From Rhizobium sp. Root708 (lineage in GTDB: Bacteria > Pseudomonadota > Alphaproteobacteria > Rhizobiales > Rhizobiaceae), in NCBI RefSeq assembly GCF_001429725.1, contig NZ_LMHV01000043.1:576227-640226 (forward strand): a stretch of 64,000 bases of DNA, given 5' to 3'. The number at the start of each line of letters is the position of its first letter. The stretch's first letter is position 1. Positions 51,889 to 61,073 of the stretch are shown here, piece after piece. Under the pieces are notes generated by a model, which did no database searches, had not been told where the DNA came from, and saw only the letters and a program-made list of their open reading frames with translations. The position numbers and the translations under genes were made by a program.

Positions 51889-53004
51889 ATGAAGCCACTC
51901 GGAATCGGCCTGATCGGCACCGGCTATATGGGCAAATGCCATGCGCTGGCATGGAATGCGGTGAAGACCGTTTTCGGCGACGTCGAGCGCCCGCGCCTGA
52001 TCCACTTGGCGGAAGCCAATGCGGAACTTGCCGCAAAGCGCGCTTCCGAATTCGGCTTCGCAAAGGCAACGGCCGATTGGCGCGATCTGATTGCCGATCC
52101 CGATGTCGATGTCGTTTCCGTAACGACTCCGAATCAATTCCACCCCGAGATGGCGATCGCTGCGCTCGAGGCCGGCAAGCATGTCTGGTGCGAAAAGCCG
52201 ATGGCGCCAGCCTATGCCGACGCCGAGAAGATGCTGGCAGCGGCGCGGGCATCGGGCAGGGTCGCGGTCCTCGGCTACAATTATATCCAGAACCCGATGA
52301 TGCGGCAGATCAAGACGCTGATCGGCGAGGGCGCCATCGGAACCGTCAACCACATTCGCGTGGAGATGGACGAGGACTTCATGGCCGATCCGGAAGCCTT
52401 TTTTTATTGGAAGAGTGAGTTGGCCTCCGGATACGGCGCGCTGGATGACTTCTCCGTGCACCCGCTGTCGCTGCTCTGGTATCTCTTTGGGCATGTGGAA
52501 GCCGTCATCACCGACATGGTCAAACCCTATGCCGATCGCCCCCTGAAGGAGGGCGGCCGTCGCAACGTGGAGAATCACGACGGGGCAAACGTGTTGATGC
52601 GCCTCGGCGGCGGCATCTCCGCCGTGTTGATGGCAAACCGTTCGGCCTGGGGACGCAAGGGCCGGATCGCGCTGCAGATCTTTGGCTCCAAAGGCTCTAT
52701 TGCCTATGATCAGGAGCGCATGAACGAATTCGACCTCTATCAGGCGGACGGGCGCGGTTCGGAACAGGGCTACCGCAAGATACTGGCCGCCCCGGCCCAT
52801 CACCCTTATGACCGCTTCATTCCCGCTCCCGGCCATGGTCTCGGCTTCAACGATCTGAAGATCATCGAATGCCACGAGTTGATCCACGCGATTTCCGGTG
52901 CGCCGTCGTCCATCGTCACATTCGAAGACGGTCTTAGGATAGAGAAGTCTGTCCACGCCATGGCAAAGTCGTTCCACGAGCGACGCTGGATCGAGATCGC
53001 CTGA
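51889..53004 (+). CDS. Gfo/Idh/MocA-family dehydrogenase, probable inositol dehydrogenase
   Basis: 371 residues, GGAGGAG before the ATG. NAD-binding Rossmann fold: GIGLIGTGYMGKCHALAW; the catalytic region has HVWCEKPMAPAYADAEKML and GYNYIQNPMM. The EKP motif and later Asp/His pair are characteristic of the family. Its place next to iolR and in divergent orientation indicates oxidation of an inositol (scyllo- or other isomer, like IolY/IolX/IolW); the exact substrate is not readable. No iolA or IolG proper is in the window. Confidence 0.85.
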   Translation: MKPLGIGLIGTGYMGKCHALAWNAVKTVFGDVERPRLIHLAEANAELAAKRASEFGFAKATADWRDLIADPDVDVVSVTTPNQFHPEMAIAALEAGKHVWCEKPMAPAYADAEKMLAAARASGRVAVLGYNYIQNPMMRQIKTLIGEGAIGTVNHIRVEMDEDFMADPEAFFYWKSELASGYGALDDFSVHPLSLLWYLFGHVEAVITDMVKPYADRPLKEGGRRNVENHDGANVLMRLGGGISAVLMANRSAWGRKGRIALQIFGSKGSIAYDQERMNEFDLYQADGRGSEQGYRKILAAPAHHPYDRFIPAPGHGLGFNDLKIIECHELIHAISGAPSSIVTFEDGLRIEKSVHAMAKSFHERRWIEIA

Positions 53005-53088
53005 GACCGGCACTCATCCGGTTGACGGCGAAAGGGGCAAGGGATAGGCCTTTGCCCCAGCGCGCGAATGGACGACGGGAGTGAGAAC

Positions 53089-54306
53089 GTGACGGACAGA
53101 TTGGTGATCATTGGCGCAGGGCAGGCTGGTTTTGCATTGGCTGCCAAGCTTCGCGCGCTGAAGGATATGCGTCCGATTACCATCGTCGGCGCTGAGGACG
53201 TTCTGCCCTACCAGCGGCCGCCGCTCACAAAGAAATATCTCCTCGGCGAAATGAGTTTCGATCGCCTGCTGTTCCGGCCCGAGCACTGGTATGCGGACAA
53301 CAACGTCGAGATCAGGCTCGCCACCTGGGCCGAACAGATCAAGCGCGACCAAAAGCAGGTGATCCTCCAGGACGGCTCCGTTCTTGATTACGGCACGCTT
53401 GCGCTGACGACTGGCTCCACGCCCCGGGCTCTCCCGGCCGCGATCGGCGGTGATCTTGCCGGCGTTTATGTTGCCCGCGACAAGCGCGATGCCGATCTCT
53501 TGGCGGACGAGATGCGCCCCGGCCGCCGTGTCCTTATTATAGGGGGCGGTTACATCGGGCTCGAAGCCGCCGCTGTTGCCCGCCATCGCGGCCTGGAAGT
53601 TACCGTCATCGAAATGGCAGATCGTATCCTGCAGCGCGTGGCTGCAAAGGAAACGGCCGACATCATGCGCGTGATCCATGAGGCACACGACGTGTCGATC
53701 CGGGAAAAGACGGGTCTCAAGCATCTTGTGGGGCACGACGGCAAGCTCGTCGGCGCCGAACTTTCCGACGGCAGCACGATCGATATCGACTTCGCAATCG
53801 TTGGAATCGGCGTGGTGCCCAACGACCAGTTGGCGAAGGAAGCCGGCCTCGAAGTTGCCAACGGCATCATCGTCGATGAATTCGCCCGCACATCCGACCC
53901 CTCGATCTATGCCGCGGGCGATTGCGCGGTGCTACCGTGGCAGGGCGGGCGGATCCGCCTCGAATCGGTGCAGAACGCTGTCGATCAGGCCGAGGCCATC
54001 GCTGCTGTCATCGCTGGTGGCGATGCGCCCTACGAGCCGAAGCCCTGGTTCTGGTCGGATCAGTATGACGTGAAGTTGCAGATCGCCGGCTTCAATCTCG
54101 GCTATGACGAGACCGTTCTTCGCCCCGGTGTACGCGAGGGCGCGCACTCGATCTGGTATTTCAAGGCGGGCAAGTTCATCGCTGTGGACGCCATCAACGA
54201 TGCCAAGGCCTACGTGACAGGCAAGAAGATGCTGGAATCAGGCACTACGCCCGACAAGGCGATCGTTGCGGATGCATCGGCCGATCTCAAGCAATTGCTT
54301 GCATAA
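53089..54306 (+). CDS. NAD(P)H-dependent ferredoxin reductase-like FAD protein
   Basis: 405 residues from a GTG at 53089 with GGGAG seven bases upstream; the ATG at 53068 has no site. Two dinucleotide folds are visible: LVIIGAGQAGFALAAKL (FAD) and RVLIIGGGYIGLEAAAVA (NAD), then IYAAGDCAVLPW. A C-terminal reductase domain resembles rubredoxin/ferredoxin reductases that serve cytochrome P450 or Rieske oxygenases. No partner ferredoxin or oxygenase is adjacent. It follows the dehydrogenase with an 84-base gap containing a weak hairpin, so it may be separately expressed. Confidence 0.88.
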   Translation: MTDRLVIIGAGQAGFALAAKLRALKDMRPITIVGAEDVLPYQRPPLTKKYLLGEMSFDRLLFRPEHWYADNNVEIRLATWAEQIKRDQKQVILQDGSVLDYGTLALTTGSTPRALPAAIGGDLAGVYVARDKRDADLLADEMRPGRRVLIIGGGYIGLEAAAVARHRGLEVTVIEMADRILQRVAAKETADIMRVIHEAHDVSIREKTGLKHLVGHDGKLVGAELSDGSTIDIDFAIVGIGVVPNDQLAKEAGLEVANGIIVDEFARTSDPSIYAAGDCAVLPWQGGRIRLESVQNAVDQAEAIAAVIAGGDAPYEPKPWFWSDQYDVKLQIAGFNLGYDETVLRPGVREGAHSIWYFKAGKFIAVDAINDAKAYVTGKKMLESGTTPDKAIVADASADLKQLLA

Positions 54307-54386
54307 AGCCGAAACGGCTTTTCTTGTCTGGTAGAGCCGAAAAAGCGCTTGCTTCACCCGGCGAATGACTCTATCAGGCTCCGACC

Positions 54387-54476
54387 GGAGAGGTGGCCGA
54401 GTGGTCGAAGGCGCTCCCCTGCTAAGGGAGTATACCCGAGAGGGTATCGTGGGTTCGAATCCCATCTTCTCCGCCA
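54387..54476 (+). tRNA. tRNA-Ser (GCU anticodon)
   Basis: 90 bases with an encoded CCA at 54474-54476. The acceptor GGAGAGG pairs with CTTCTCC (one G-T), the anticodon loop reads CTGCTAA with anticodon GCT for AGC/AGT serine codons, the long variable arm is present (characteristic of tRNA-Ser) and the T-arm has GGTTCGAATCC. Confidence 0.97.
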
Positions 54477-55190
54477 TTATTTCAGATCATTTCAAAAATG
54501 AACGCACACGGCATTCAGGCAATGTCCAGCCAAGTGCAGCGTCCTGATGCAAAGATCGCCGTACAGCTGAGTTGGTTTCCCGTCGATGGGAAACGCCACT
54601 CCGATCTTCTCATCGCTGAACTGTGGCGCCACTCCCAGCTGAGCGCTCGTCTTTAAAAGACAATCATTCTTCGCAGCATTCCGGTGTCACCGTTTCTAAC
54701 GACAGCGCAACGCCGTCGTACGAGCCAGTCGAATCGAAAGCGAAGAATCATCCTGGGGCTTGGCAATGATTCCGCGTCGGAATCGTCCGCCGCTGTCACA
54801 AGCGCTTCGGTCCATGGCCTTGTGAAAAGCGGGGTTGATCAGCGAATCCGGCGCGAAATGGGCTTCAATACGGCACATTGGCCTGATGCGGGCGGGCCCG
54901 GAGCTGCTATAAACCCCAGGAAAATCAGCGCTTTCTTAATGAAGTATAAAGAAATGCGCCGGGCGGATGCCGCATTTGTGACCTTTCAGCAACAGCGCAT
55001 ACGGAAGGCTGTCGCAAATGTCCCTAACGGACAAGTTGGTGATTGCGTGACAGTCCCGGTCTTGTATTTTCAACTTCGGAAGCGAGGGCGGTTGATCGTC
55101 CGACTTCTTGAAACATGGGGATGGGGCAGGGAACGCTGCTCTAACGGCGAAAAACCCAGACCCGATCGAAACTTTGAATTGGAGGTCAAT
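54477..55190. other. 714-base region between tRNA-Ser and ropA
   Basis: No gene is established. A 52-codon frame at 54498-54656 reads protein-like toward its end (QLSWFPVDGKRHSDLLIAEL) but lacks a ribosome site. The frame that runs in front of ropA from 54684 is not coding-like. The stretch is long for a promoter alone; a possible -35/-10 pair (TTGCGT, TATTTT, 16-base spacing) is at 55043-55070, about 120 bases before ropA, leaving room for a long leader or a small RNA. Confidence 0.45.
54498..54656 (+). CDS. Possible tiny ORF, 52 aa
   Basis: ATG to TAA of 53 codons just after the tRNA. No ribosome-binding site is visible, and codon third-position GC is only about 60%, so coding is weakly supported. 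The second half has mixed hydrophobic/charged residues like a folded peptide. It is included only because the region is otherwise unexplained. Confidence 0.2.
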   Translation: MNAHGIQAMSSQVQRPDAKIAVQLSWFPVDGKRHSDLLIAELWRHSQLSARL

Positions 55191-56228
55191 ATGAACATCA
55201 AGAGCCTACTTCTCGGCTCCGCTGCTGCTCTCGCAGTAGTTTCCGGTGCTCAGGCTGCCGACGCTGTCGTTGCTGCTGAGCCGGAACCGGTTGAATACGT
55301 CCGCGTCTGCGACGCTTACGGCACCGGCTACTTCTACATCCCGGGCACCGAAACCTGCCTCAAGATCGAAGGCTACATCCGTACGGAAGTTCGCTTCGGT
55401 CGTGACCAGGTTGGCGTTTCCGACTACGACTTCTGGAGCCGCGCTAACGTTCAGTTCACGGCTAAGAGCGACACCGAATACGGCCCGCTCACCGGCGTTA
55501 TCGTTCTGCAGACGGACGCTAACGATGGCAGCTCTGGTGACCAGAACAGCTACCTCGACTCCGCATACATCGACGTTGCCGGCTTCCGCGCTGGTCTGTT
55601 CTACAGCTGGTGGGACGACGGCCTGAGCGGCGAAACGGACAACCTCGCTTCCAACTCCACGCTGCATAACTCTTTCCGTTATCAGTACGAGTCTGGCGAC
55701 TTCTACGCTGGCGTTTCGGTTGACGAACTCGAAGACGCAATCCACGACGCACTCGGCGAAGACGGCAATGACGTCGGTATCGCTGCTGGCATCGGTGGCA
55801 AGGCTGGTGCCTTCTCCTACCAGTTGATCGGTGGCTACGACACCGACACCGAAGAGGGTGCAATCCGCGCTATGGGTACCGTTGCAATCGGTCCTGGCAC
55901 GCTCGGCCTCGCAGCAGCTTGGGCTTCTGGCCCGAACGCTTACTTCGAAGAGTCTGAGTGGACGATTGCTGCTGAATACGCAATCCAGGCAACTGACAAG
56001 CTGAAGATCACCCCTGCTGTTCAGTACTTCGACAACATCAAGAACGGCGGTTCGGCAGCTACGGTTACCGACTTCTCGGGCGACGACATGTGGAAGGCCG
56101 GCGTAACGGTCGACTACCAGATCGTCGAGAACTTCTACGCCAAGGCTTCCGTACAGTGGCAGGATCGTACCTTCACGGTCGACGACGACTCTGTATCCGG
56201 TTACTTCCGCCTGCAGCGTTCGTTCTAA
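55191..56228 (+). CDS. ropA: RopA-type outer-membrane porin (Porin_2 family)
   Basis: 345 residues. The start ATG 55191 follows TTGGAGGTCAAT; the upstream open frame from 54684 is ignored. A signal peptide (MNIKSLLLGSAAALAVVSGAQA, cleavage before ADA) precedes a 16-strand-type barrel. The family block VEYVRVCDAYGTGYFYIPGTETCLKIEGYIRTEVRF, with its Cys pair, is diagnostic for rhizobial porins, and the last residue is Phe (LQRSF) as needed for barrel assembly. Codons are strongly biased, in keeping with very high expression. A strong terminator follows. Confidence 0.97.
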   Translation: MNIKSLLLGSAAALAVVSGAQAADAVVAAEPEPVEYVRVCDAYGTGYFYIPGTETCLKIEGYIRTEVRFGRDQVGVSDYDFWSRANVQFTAKSDTEYGPLTGVIVLQTDANDGSSGDQNSYLDSAYIDVAGFRAGLFYSWWDDGLSGETDNLASNSTLHNSFRYQYESGDFYAGVSVDELEDAIHDALGEDGNDVGIAAGIGGKAGAFSYQLIGGYDTDTEEGAIRAMGTVAIGPGTLGLAAAWASGPNAYFEESEWTIAAEYAIQATDKLKITPAVQYFDNIKNGGSAATVTDFSGDDMWKAGVTVDYQIVENFYAKASVQWQDRTFTVDDDSVSGYFRLQRSF

Positions 56229-56253
56229 TCTGATCTGACTTCGGTCAATCAGG

Positions 56254-56287
56254 AGAGCCCGGCTTTCGAGCCGGGCTCTTTTTGTTT
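56254..56287 (+). terminator. Strong terminator of ropA
   Basis: An 11-bp stem (AGAGCCCGGCT / AGCCGGGCTCT) with a TTCG loop, followed by TTTTTTGTTTG, 25 bases after the ropA stop. Confidence 0.9.
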
Positions 56288-56324
56288 GTTGCTTTCGACT
56301 GGACGCGAGGCGCCCCCCAAGGGC

Positions 56325-57218
56325 CTAGCGACCGGCGAGGAAGCGGCGAAGCTCGCTGTAAACAGCCGCCAGATGCAGCAGCGGCGCATGGCCCTGACCT
56401 TCGGCGACACTTGTGATGATCCCCGGATTCCGCGCGCGCATCTCTTCCACTGTCCTCTCCGACAGCAGATCGGAATGCTCTCCGCGAATCACCAGCAGAG
56501 GAATCGGCTGGAACGCATCGAACTGTTGCCAGAGATCGGGCAGGGGCTTCTCGAAATCGATGGCCAGCAATGCCTCCGCAATGGCCGAATCGACATCCGG
56601 GACGATGTGCCCGTCGATCACGCGGTAGATCGCATCGGCCATCTCGCGCCAGTCGTTCGGGTCAAGAGCGGTAAAGTATTGGCCGTGATTGGCCCGAAGT
56701 GCCGTGACAGCTTCGCTCCAATCTCCAGGTGTGCTGCCGCGGTTCAGATAATCGCGAATCCGCATGAGACCTTTGGCATCGATGACAGGTCCGATGTCGT
56801 TGAGAACCACGGCAGCGAGTAGTGCCGGTCTCATGGCGGCAAGAATGTGGAGAATCAGTCCGCCGCGCGACGTGCCGATGAAGATGGCGCGCTCGATGCC
56901 GAGATGATCGCAGACATTAAGGACATCGCGAGCCTCGACGGCGATCGAATAGTTCGCCTTGTTTGAATCCTGGGCGGAGAGACCACGTCCACGATAATCG
57001 ACGGCGATCACGCGGTGCGGTGTGGATCGGTCCTGCGATAGAGCAAGGGCAAGCTGGTGAAAGTCGCGCGCGTTGCGCGTCAGACCGGGGAGGCAGATGA
57101 TCGGCAATGGTTGCTGATTGTCATCCGATCGGGCGGGATAGTCACGCAGCGATAGCGCCAGCCCGTCCTCCGCCGTTACCTGACGTTGCACGAAACCGGC
57201 GTTTCCAGCACTTCCCAT
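56325..57218 (-). CDS. Alpha/beta hydrolase
   Basis: 297 residues with GGAGAC before the ATG. The nucleophile elbow is GTSRGG (Ser about residue 116), the oxyanion region is LPIICLPGLTRNARDF and the catalytic His lies in EGQGHAPLLHL near the C-terminus; the Asp is probably in IRGEHSDLLS. Such enzymes cleave esters, lactones or related bonds; the substrate is unknown. The gene converges on the ropA terminator and follows the transglycosylase gene on the same strand. Confidence 0.88.
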   Translation of the reverse strand: MGSAGNAGFVQRQVTAEDGLALSLRDYPARSDDNQQPLPIICLPGLTRNARDFHQLALALSQDRSTPHRVIAVDYRGRGLSAQDSNKANYSIAVEARDVLNVCDHLGIERAIFIGTSRGGLILHILAAMRPALLAAVVLNDIGPVIDAKGLMRIRDYLNRGSTPGDWSEAVTALRANHGQYFTALDPNDWREMADAIYRVIDGHIVPDVDSAIAEALLAIDFEKPLPDLWQQFDAFQPIPLLVIRGEHSDLLSERTVEEMRARNPGIITSVAEGQGHAPLLHLAAVYSELRRFLAGR

Positions 57219-57283
57219 CGCGTTGTCTCCCTATTTGATTGGAGACTAACGGCGGTCGGAGCGCGCTGGCAATCGAAATTGGC

Positions 57284-59353
57284 TCAGGAGCGGCCGTCGA
57301 TCAGGTCGCGTTGCAGGTCGGCGGGCTGACCAAGTCGAGCCTTGTAAACCTCATAGTTCTCCATCACCCGCTGAACGTAGTTACGCGTTTCGGGGAACGG
57401 GATCCGCTCGATCCAATCGACGACGGCATCGATCGACTTGCCGCGTGGGTCACCGTAGCGACCGATCCATTCCGGCACGCGTTTCGGCCCGGCGTTATAG
57501 GCGATGAATGTCATGATGTACGAGCCGCCGAAGGTGTCGATCTGCTCACCCAGATAGTGCGCGCCGAGCGTGGCGTTGTAGCCCGCATCTGTCGTCAGCT
57601 TGTCTTTTGAGTAGGTGATGTTGTGTCGCTTGGCGACGGCCTTTGCCGTTCCAGGCAAAATCTGGAGCAGCCCACGCGCATCCGCAATCGAAACCGCCGC
57701 CGGGTTGAAGGCGCTCTCCTGCCGGGCGATCGCATAGGCCAGCGCCTTGCCGGAGCCGGAGATATTGGCTCCAGCAGGAATGACGCCGAGGGGGAAAGCC
57801 AGAGCGGCGACGTCGATGCCTCGCGAATAGGCGGTCTTGCCGATCTGCAGCGACAGATGGTGATCGCCGGAGCGTTCGGCCTGCGCGCTCAGAATCGCAA
57901 GTTCGCCCGGGCTCTGCAGCTGATCGGCCAGCGCCAGGTAGAGATCCTTTGCGCGCCAGCCGTGGCCGGCAGCGTCGAGACGTGCGATGGCCTGCACCGC
58001 TTCGCGCGCCTGGTAGCGTTCCCGATCCGCGGATGAGGGCGAGGGATAGCTGACGTTCAATGTCTTGCGGCCGAGTTTTTCGCTGGCAAGCTGGCCGTAG
58101 AAGGTCGTCGGGTAGCTTGCCGCTTTCGTGTAGAAGTCGCTGGCCTTCCCGGGTCCGCCGGCCTCGGCGGAGCGGCCCATCCAGTACCACGCGCGCGAGA
58201 CGGAAAGCGGACCGTTCGAGAAATTCAGGATCTTGCGGAAATGGCCCTGGGCGGTGTCTGCATCCTGCATTCCGCGAAGCGCATACCAGCCTGCGTGAAA
58301 TTCGGCTTCGACGATATCGGTTGGAGCGGCGGCGGCGTAGCTGGAAACAATGCCGTAGGCGGCCTTGAAATCCCCCTGATCCACCAGCCCGCGGCTGACG
58401 ATCCGTTGCTCGTTCCACCATTCGCCAGCGTTCACCAATTCGTCGCGGTCGCGCGGCATTTGCTTCAGCAGCTTCGCGGCGTCGCCATAGCGCTCCTGCT
58501 TCCGCAGGTATTCGATGCGGGCGAAGAGGTAACCGGGGTCATTGTGCCACTTGCCATCGACGGAGGCGAGCAGCGCCTCGGCGTTCGCCGCCTTGCCGAT
58601 CACGGCATTCCAGGCATTGTAGAGCGACTGCGCCTGACCGAGATCGCCGAAACGCTTCGCTTGCGCGGCGCGGTTTCGGTACATCAGATATTCCATCCGC
58701 GCCTTATGATCGGCAGTGGTCAGAAGCCCCGAAAACTCGTTGAGAATCTTGTCTTCTGTCGCGGTGTCCATCGTCTGGCCACGCCAGATCTTGCGGAGGT
58801 ACTTTGCGGCCTGGGCCTGCTTGCCCGTCGCAACGAGGGCGCGCGCGAGGATCATCGCGCCTGAATTGGTCTCCGGCGCGGTTTCTCCGAATGCCGCGAG
58901 CACTGCGCTCGGCGCCGGGTTTTCGTCGTAAAGAGCCCGCTCCGAATAGGTCCGCAGCTTGGCGAGGCCCGGCCATCCCTGCAGCTCTTGTGCTGCTGTC
59001 GCGATCTCGACGGAGGGAATGCCTTTTTGCGCCGACACAGCGATCGCCCATGTCAGGATGTGCCGATCAAGCGTTCCGCTTCTCATGCTGTCGCGTACGG
59101 CGATCGCCTGCATCGGGTTGCGGGCGCTGAGCGCATCCAGTCCAGTCTTGAGATCACTCGCCACCGGCGCGACGGTCGGTCCTCTGGGAATCGCGCCTGT
59201 TATGAGTGACTCAGGCACGCTCGTCTGCGGCACGAATCCGATCGGCTTCACATCGGGAACGGGAATGTCCTCACCCGGCAGCGGCGACGCAACGCTGCTC
59301 CACGCAGCGGCTGTAAGGCCGAGGGCGGAGAGGATCAGGACGGCTCGCTTCAT
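57284..59353 (-). CDS. Soluble lytic murein transglycosylase (Slt family)
   Basis: 689 residues from ATG 59353 (MKRAVLILSALGLTAAAWSSVASP, a signal peptide). A long alpha-helical superhelix (about 60-510) precedes the SLT domain (about 525-650), which has the catalytic Glu546 in IARQESAFNPAAVS and GLLQILPGTA, AYNAGPKRV. It cleaves the glycan strands of peptidoglycan in the periplasm with formation of anhydromuramic ends. A GTG nine bases upstream (59362) is an alternative. It is divergent from dapA with a 215-base spacer. Confidence 0.94.
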   Translation of the reverse strand: MKRAVLILSALGLTAAAWSSVASPLPGEDIPVPDVKPIGFVPQTSVPESLITGAIPRGPTVAPVASDLKTGLDALSARNPMQAIAVRDSMRSGTLDRHILTWAIAVSAQKGIPSVEIATAAQELQGWPGLAKLRTYSERALYDENPAPSAVLAAFGETAPETNSGAMILARALVATGKQAQAAKYLRKIWRGQTMDTATEDKILNEFSGLLTTADHKARMEYLMYRNRAAQAKRFGDLGQAQSLYNAWNAVIGKAANAEALLASVDGKWHNDPGYLFARIEYLRKQERYGDAAKLLKQMPRDRDELVNAGEWWNEQRIVSRGLVDQGDFKAAYGIVSSYAAAAPTDIVEAEFHAGWYALRGMQDADTAQGHFRKILNFSNGPLSVSRAWYWMGRSAEAGGPGKASDFYTKAASYPTTFYGQLASEKLGRKTLNVSYPSPSSADRERYQAREAVQAIARLDAAGHGWRAKDLYLALADQLQSPGELAILSAQAERSGDHHLSLQIGKTAYSRGIDVAALAFPLGVIPAGANISGSGKALAYAIARQESAFNPAAVSIADARGLLQILPGTAKAVAKRHNITYSKDKLTTDAGYNATLGAHYLGEQIDTFGGSYIMTFIAYNAGPKRVPEWIGRYGDPRGKSIDAVVDWIERIPFPETRNYVQRVMENYEVYKARLGQPADLQRDLIDGRS

Positions 59354-59568
59354 GCTGGACACTCACAATGGAAACACGTCCTACATTTGCTCGGACGCAT
59401 ATTAATGAAAGCTTACCGAAGCGGTTAAATTTCATTCACATTTGCTATCGGAATTTCCGCCAATCCGACTTCTGCGCGCTTGTCGCGGCGTTTTCACCGC
59501 ACTATGGTGCGCTCCTCATATTCAAGGAATGCGGCCGAACCATGGATTGTGGCCGTAAGGAGTTCTGC

Positions 59569-60453
59569 ATGTTCCAGGGATCCATTCCCGCACTCGTCAC
59601 ACCCTTCACTGATGCTGGTCAGGTCGATGAGACCTCGTTTGTCGCTCATGTCGACTGGCAAATCAAGGAAGGCAGCAACGGTCTCGTTCCGGTCGGCACG
59701 ACCGGCGAATCTCCGACGTTGTCGCATGCCGAGCACAAACGGGTAGTGGAACTCTGTATCGAAGCCGCCGCGAAGCGTGTTCCCGTCATGGCCGGTGCCG
59801 GCTCGAACAACACGCGCGAAGCGATCGAGCTTGCGCAGCATGCCGAAAAGGCTGGTGCCGATGGCATCCTGGTCGTGACGCCTTACTACAACAAGCCGAC
59901 GCAGAAGGGCCTGTTCGCGCACTTCTCGGCAATTGCCGATGCCGTGAAGCTTCCGATCTACATCTACAATATCCCGGGCCGCTCCGTCGTCGACATGACC
60001 CCCGAGACCATGGGCGCCCTCGTCAAGGCCCACTCGAACATCGTCGGCGTCAAGGACGCAACCGGCAGGATCGAGCGCGTGTCCGAACAGCGCCTGACAT
60101 GCGGCAAGGAGTTCAGGCAGCTTTCGGGCGAGGATGCGACCGCGCTCGGCTTCAACGCTCATGGCGGCGTCGGCTGTATCTCGGTTACCGCCAACGTGGC
60201 GCCGCGGCTCTGTGCCGAGTTCCAGGCAGCGACACTGGCCGGCGACTATGCAAAGGCGCTTGAATATCAGGACCGCCTGATGCCGCTCCATAAAGCGATT
60301 TTCCTGGAGCCGGGTCTCTGTGGATCGAAGTACGGCCTTTCCAAGCTCGGCCGGATGAGCCGCAATGTTCGCTCGCCGCTGATTTCCACGCTGGAGCCTG
60401 GCACCGAGGCGGCAATTGACGCAGCCTTGCGCCACGCCGGCCTGCTGAACTGA
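59569..60453 (+). CDS. dapA: 4-hydroxy-tetrahydrodipicolinate synthase
   Basis: 294 residues from ATG 59569 with AAGGAG seven bases upstream; the longer frame to 59368 is not coding. DapA condenses pyruvate with aspartate semialdehyde in lysine/meso-diaminopimelate synthesis. The Schiff-base Lys162 lies in GVKDATG, the Tyr in YIYNIPGRS and the substrate loop in VPVGTTGESPTL. Length and blocks are typical. smpB follows 98 bases later and is probably cotranscribed, as is usual in alphaproteobacteria. Confidence 0.97.
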   Translation: MFQGSIPALVTPFTDAGQVDETSFVAHVDWQIKEGSNGLVPVGTTGESPTLSHAEHKRVVELCIEAAAKRVPVMAGAGSNNTREAIELAQHAEKAGADGILVVTPYYNKPTQKGLFAHFSAIADAVKLPIYIYNIPGRSVVDMTPETMGALVKAHSNIVGVKDATGRIERVSEQRLTCGKEFRQLSGEDATALGFNAHGGVGCISVTANVAPRLCAEFQAATLAGDYAKALEYQDRLMPLHKAIFLEPGLCGSKYGLSKLGRMSRNVRSPLISTLEPGTEAAIDAALRHAGLLN

Positions 60454-60551
60454 TCCAGCTGCCGTCCTTCACAACGGCTTTACGGATCTCTAGATAAGAC
60501 ATCGGATAGATGGCGCGATCGTCGCGCCGTCCAAGGACTGGAATTCCTTTC

Positions 60552-61031
60552 ATGGCCCCCAAAGGCAGTCAGCGTGTTGTGAAGAAAGTCGTCGCCGAAA
60601 ATCGGAAGGCGCGCTTCAACTACGAGATTATCGACACCTATGAAGCCGGGCTCGTGTTGATGGGCACCGAGGTGAAGTCGCTGCGCGAGGGCAAGGCCAA
60701 TATTGCCGAGTCCTATGCCTCGGACGAGGATGGCGAGATCTGGCTGATCAATTCCTACCTGCCGGAATATCTCCAGGCCAACCGCTTCAACCACGAGCCG
60801 CGCCGCCGTCGCAAGCTGCTGCTCTCGGGCAGGGAGATCCATCGGCTTCGGATAGGGATCAATCGCGAGGGGATGACCCTCATTCCATTGAAGATTTACT
60901 TCAACGACCGTGGTCGCGCCAAGATGGAACTGGCGCTGGCCAAGGGCAAGAAGCTGCACGACAAGCGCGAAACCGAGAAGGAGCGTGACTGGAATCGTCA
61001 GAAGGGTCGGCTGCTGCGAGAAAACAGCTGA
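60552..61031 (+). CDS. smpB: SmpB, tmRNA-binding protein
   Basis: 159 residues from ATG 60552 (MAPKGSQRVVKKVVAENRKARFNYEI). Binds tmRNA and delivers it to stalled ribosomes. Conserved blocks: VLMGTEVKSLREGKANIAESYA, INSYLPEY, HEPRRRRKLLLSGREIHRL, and a basic tail ERDWNRQKGRLLRENS that occupies the decoding channel. An earlier ATG at 60510 would add 14 residues without family resemblance. Confidence 0.97.
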   Translation: MAPKGSQRVVKKVVAENRKARFNYEIIDTYEAGLVLMGTEVKSLREGKANIAESYASDEDGEIWLINSYLPEYLQANRFNHEPRRRRKLLLSGREIHRLRIGINREGMTLIPLKIYFNDRGRAKMELALAKGKKLHDKRETEKERDWNRQKGRLLRENS

Positions 61032-61073
61032 ACCGTTAGCGGCGTTGGACGAAGCCCTCGCCGCTGGAAGGCG

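Noticed and set aside
53034..53058. GGGGCAA...TTGCCCC hairpin after the dehydrogenase as a terminator
   Set aside because: The loop is long and there is no T-run; termination cannot be claimed.
54684..55190. In-frame extension of ropA to 54684
   Set aside because: The signal peptide and ribosome site are at 55191; the extension is not protein-like.
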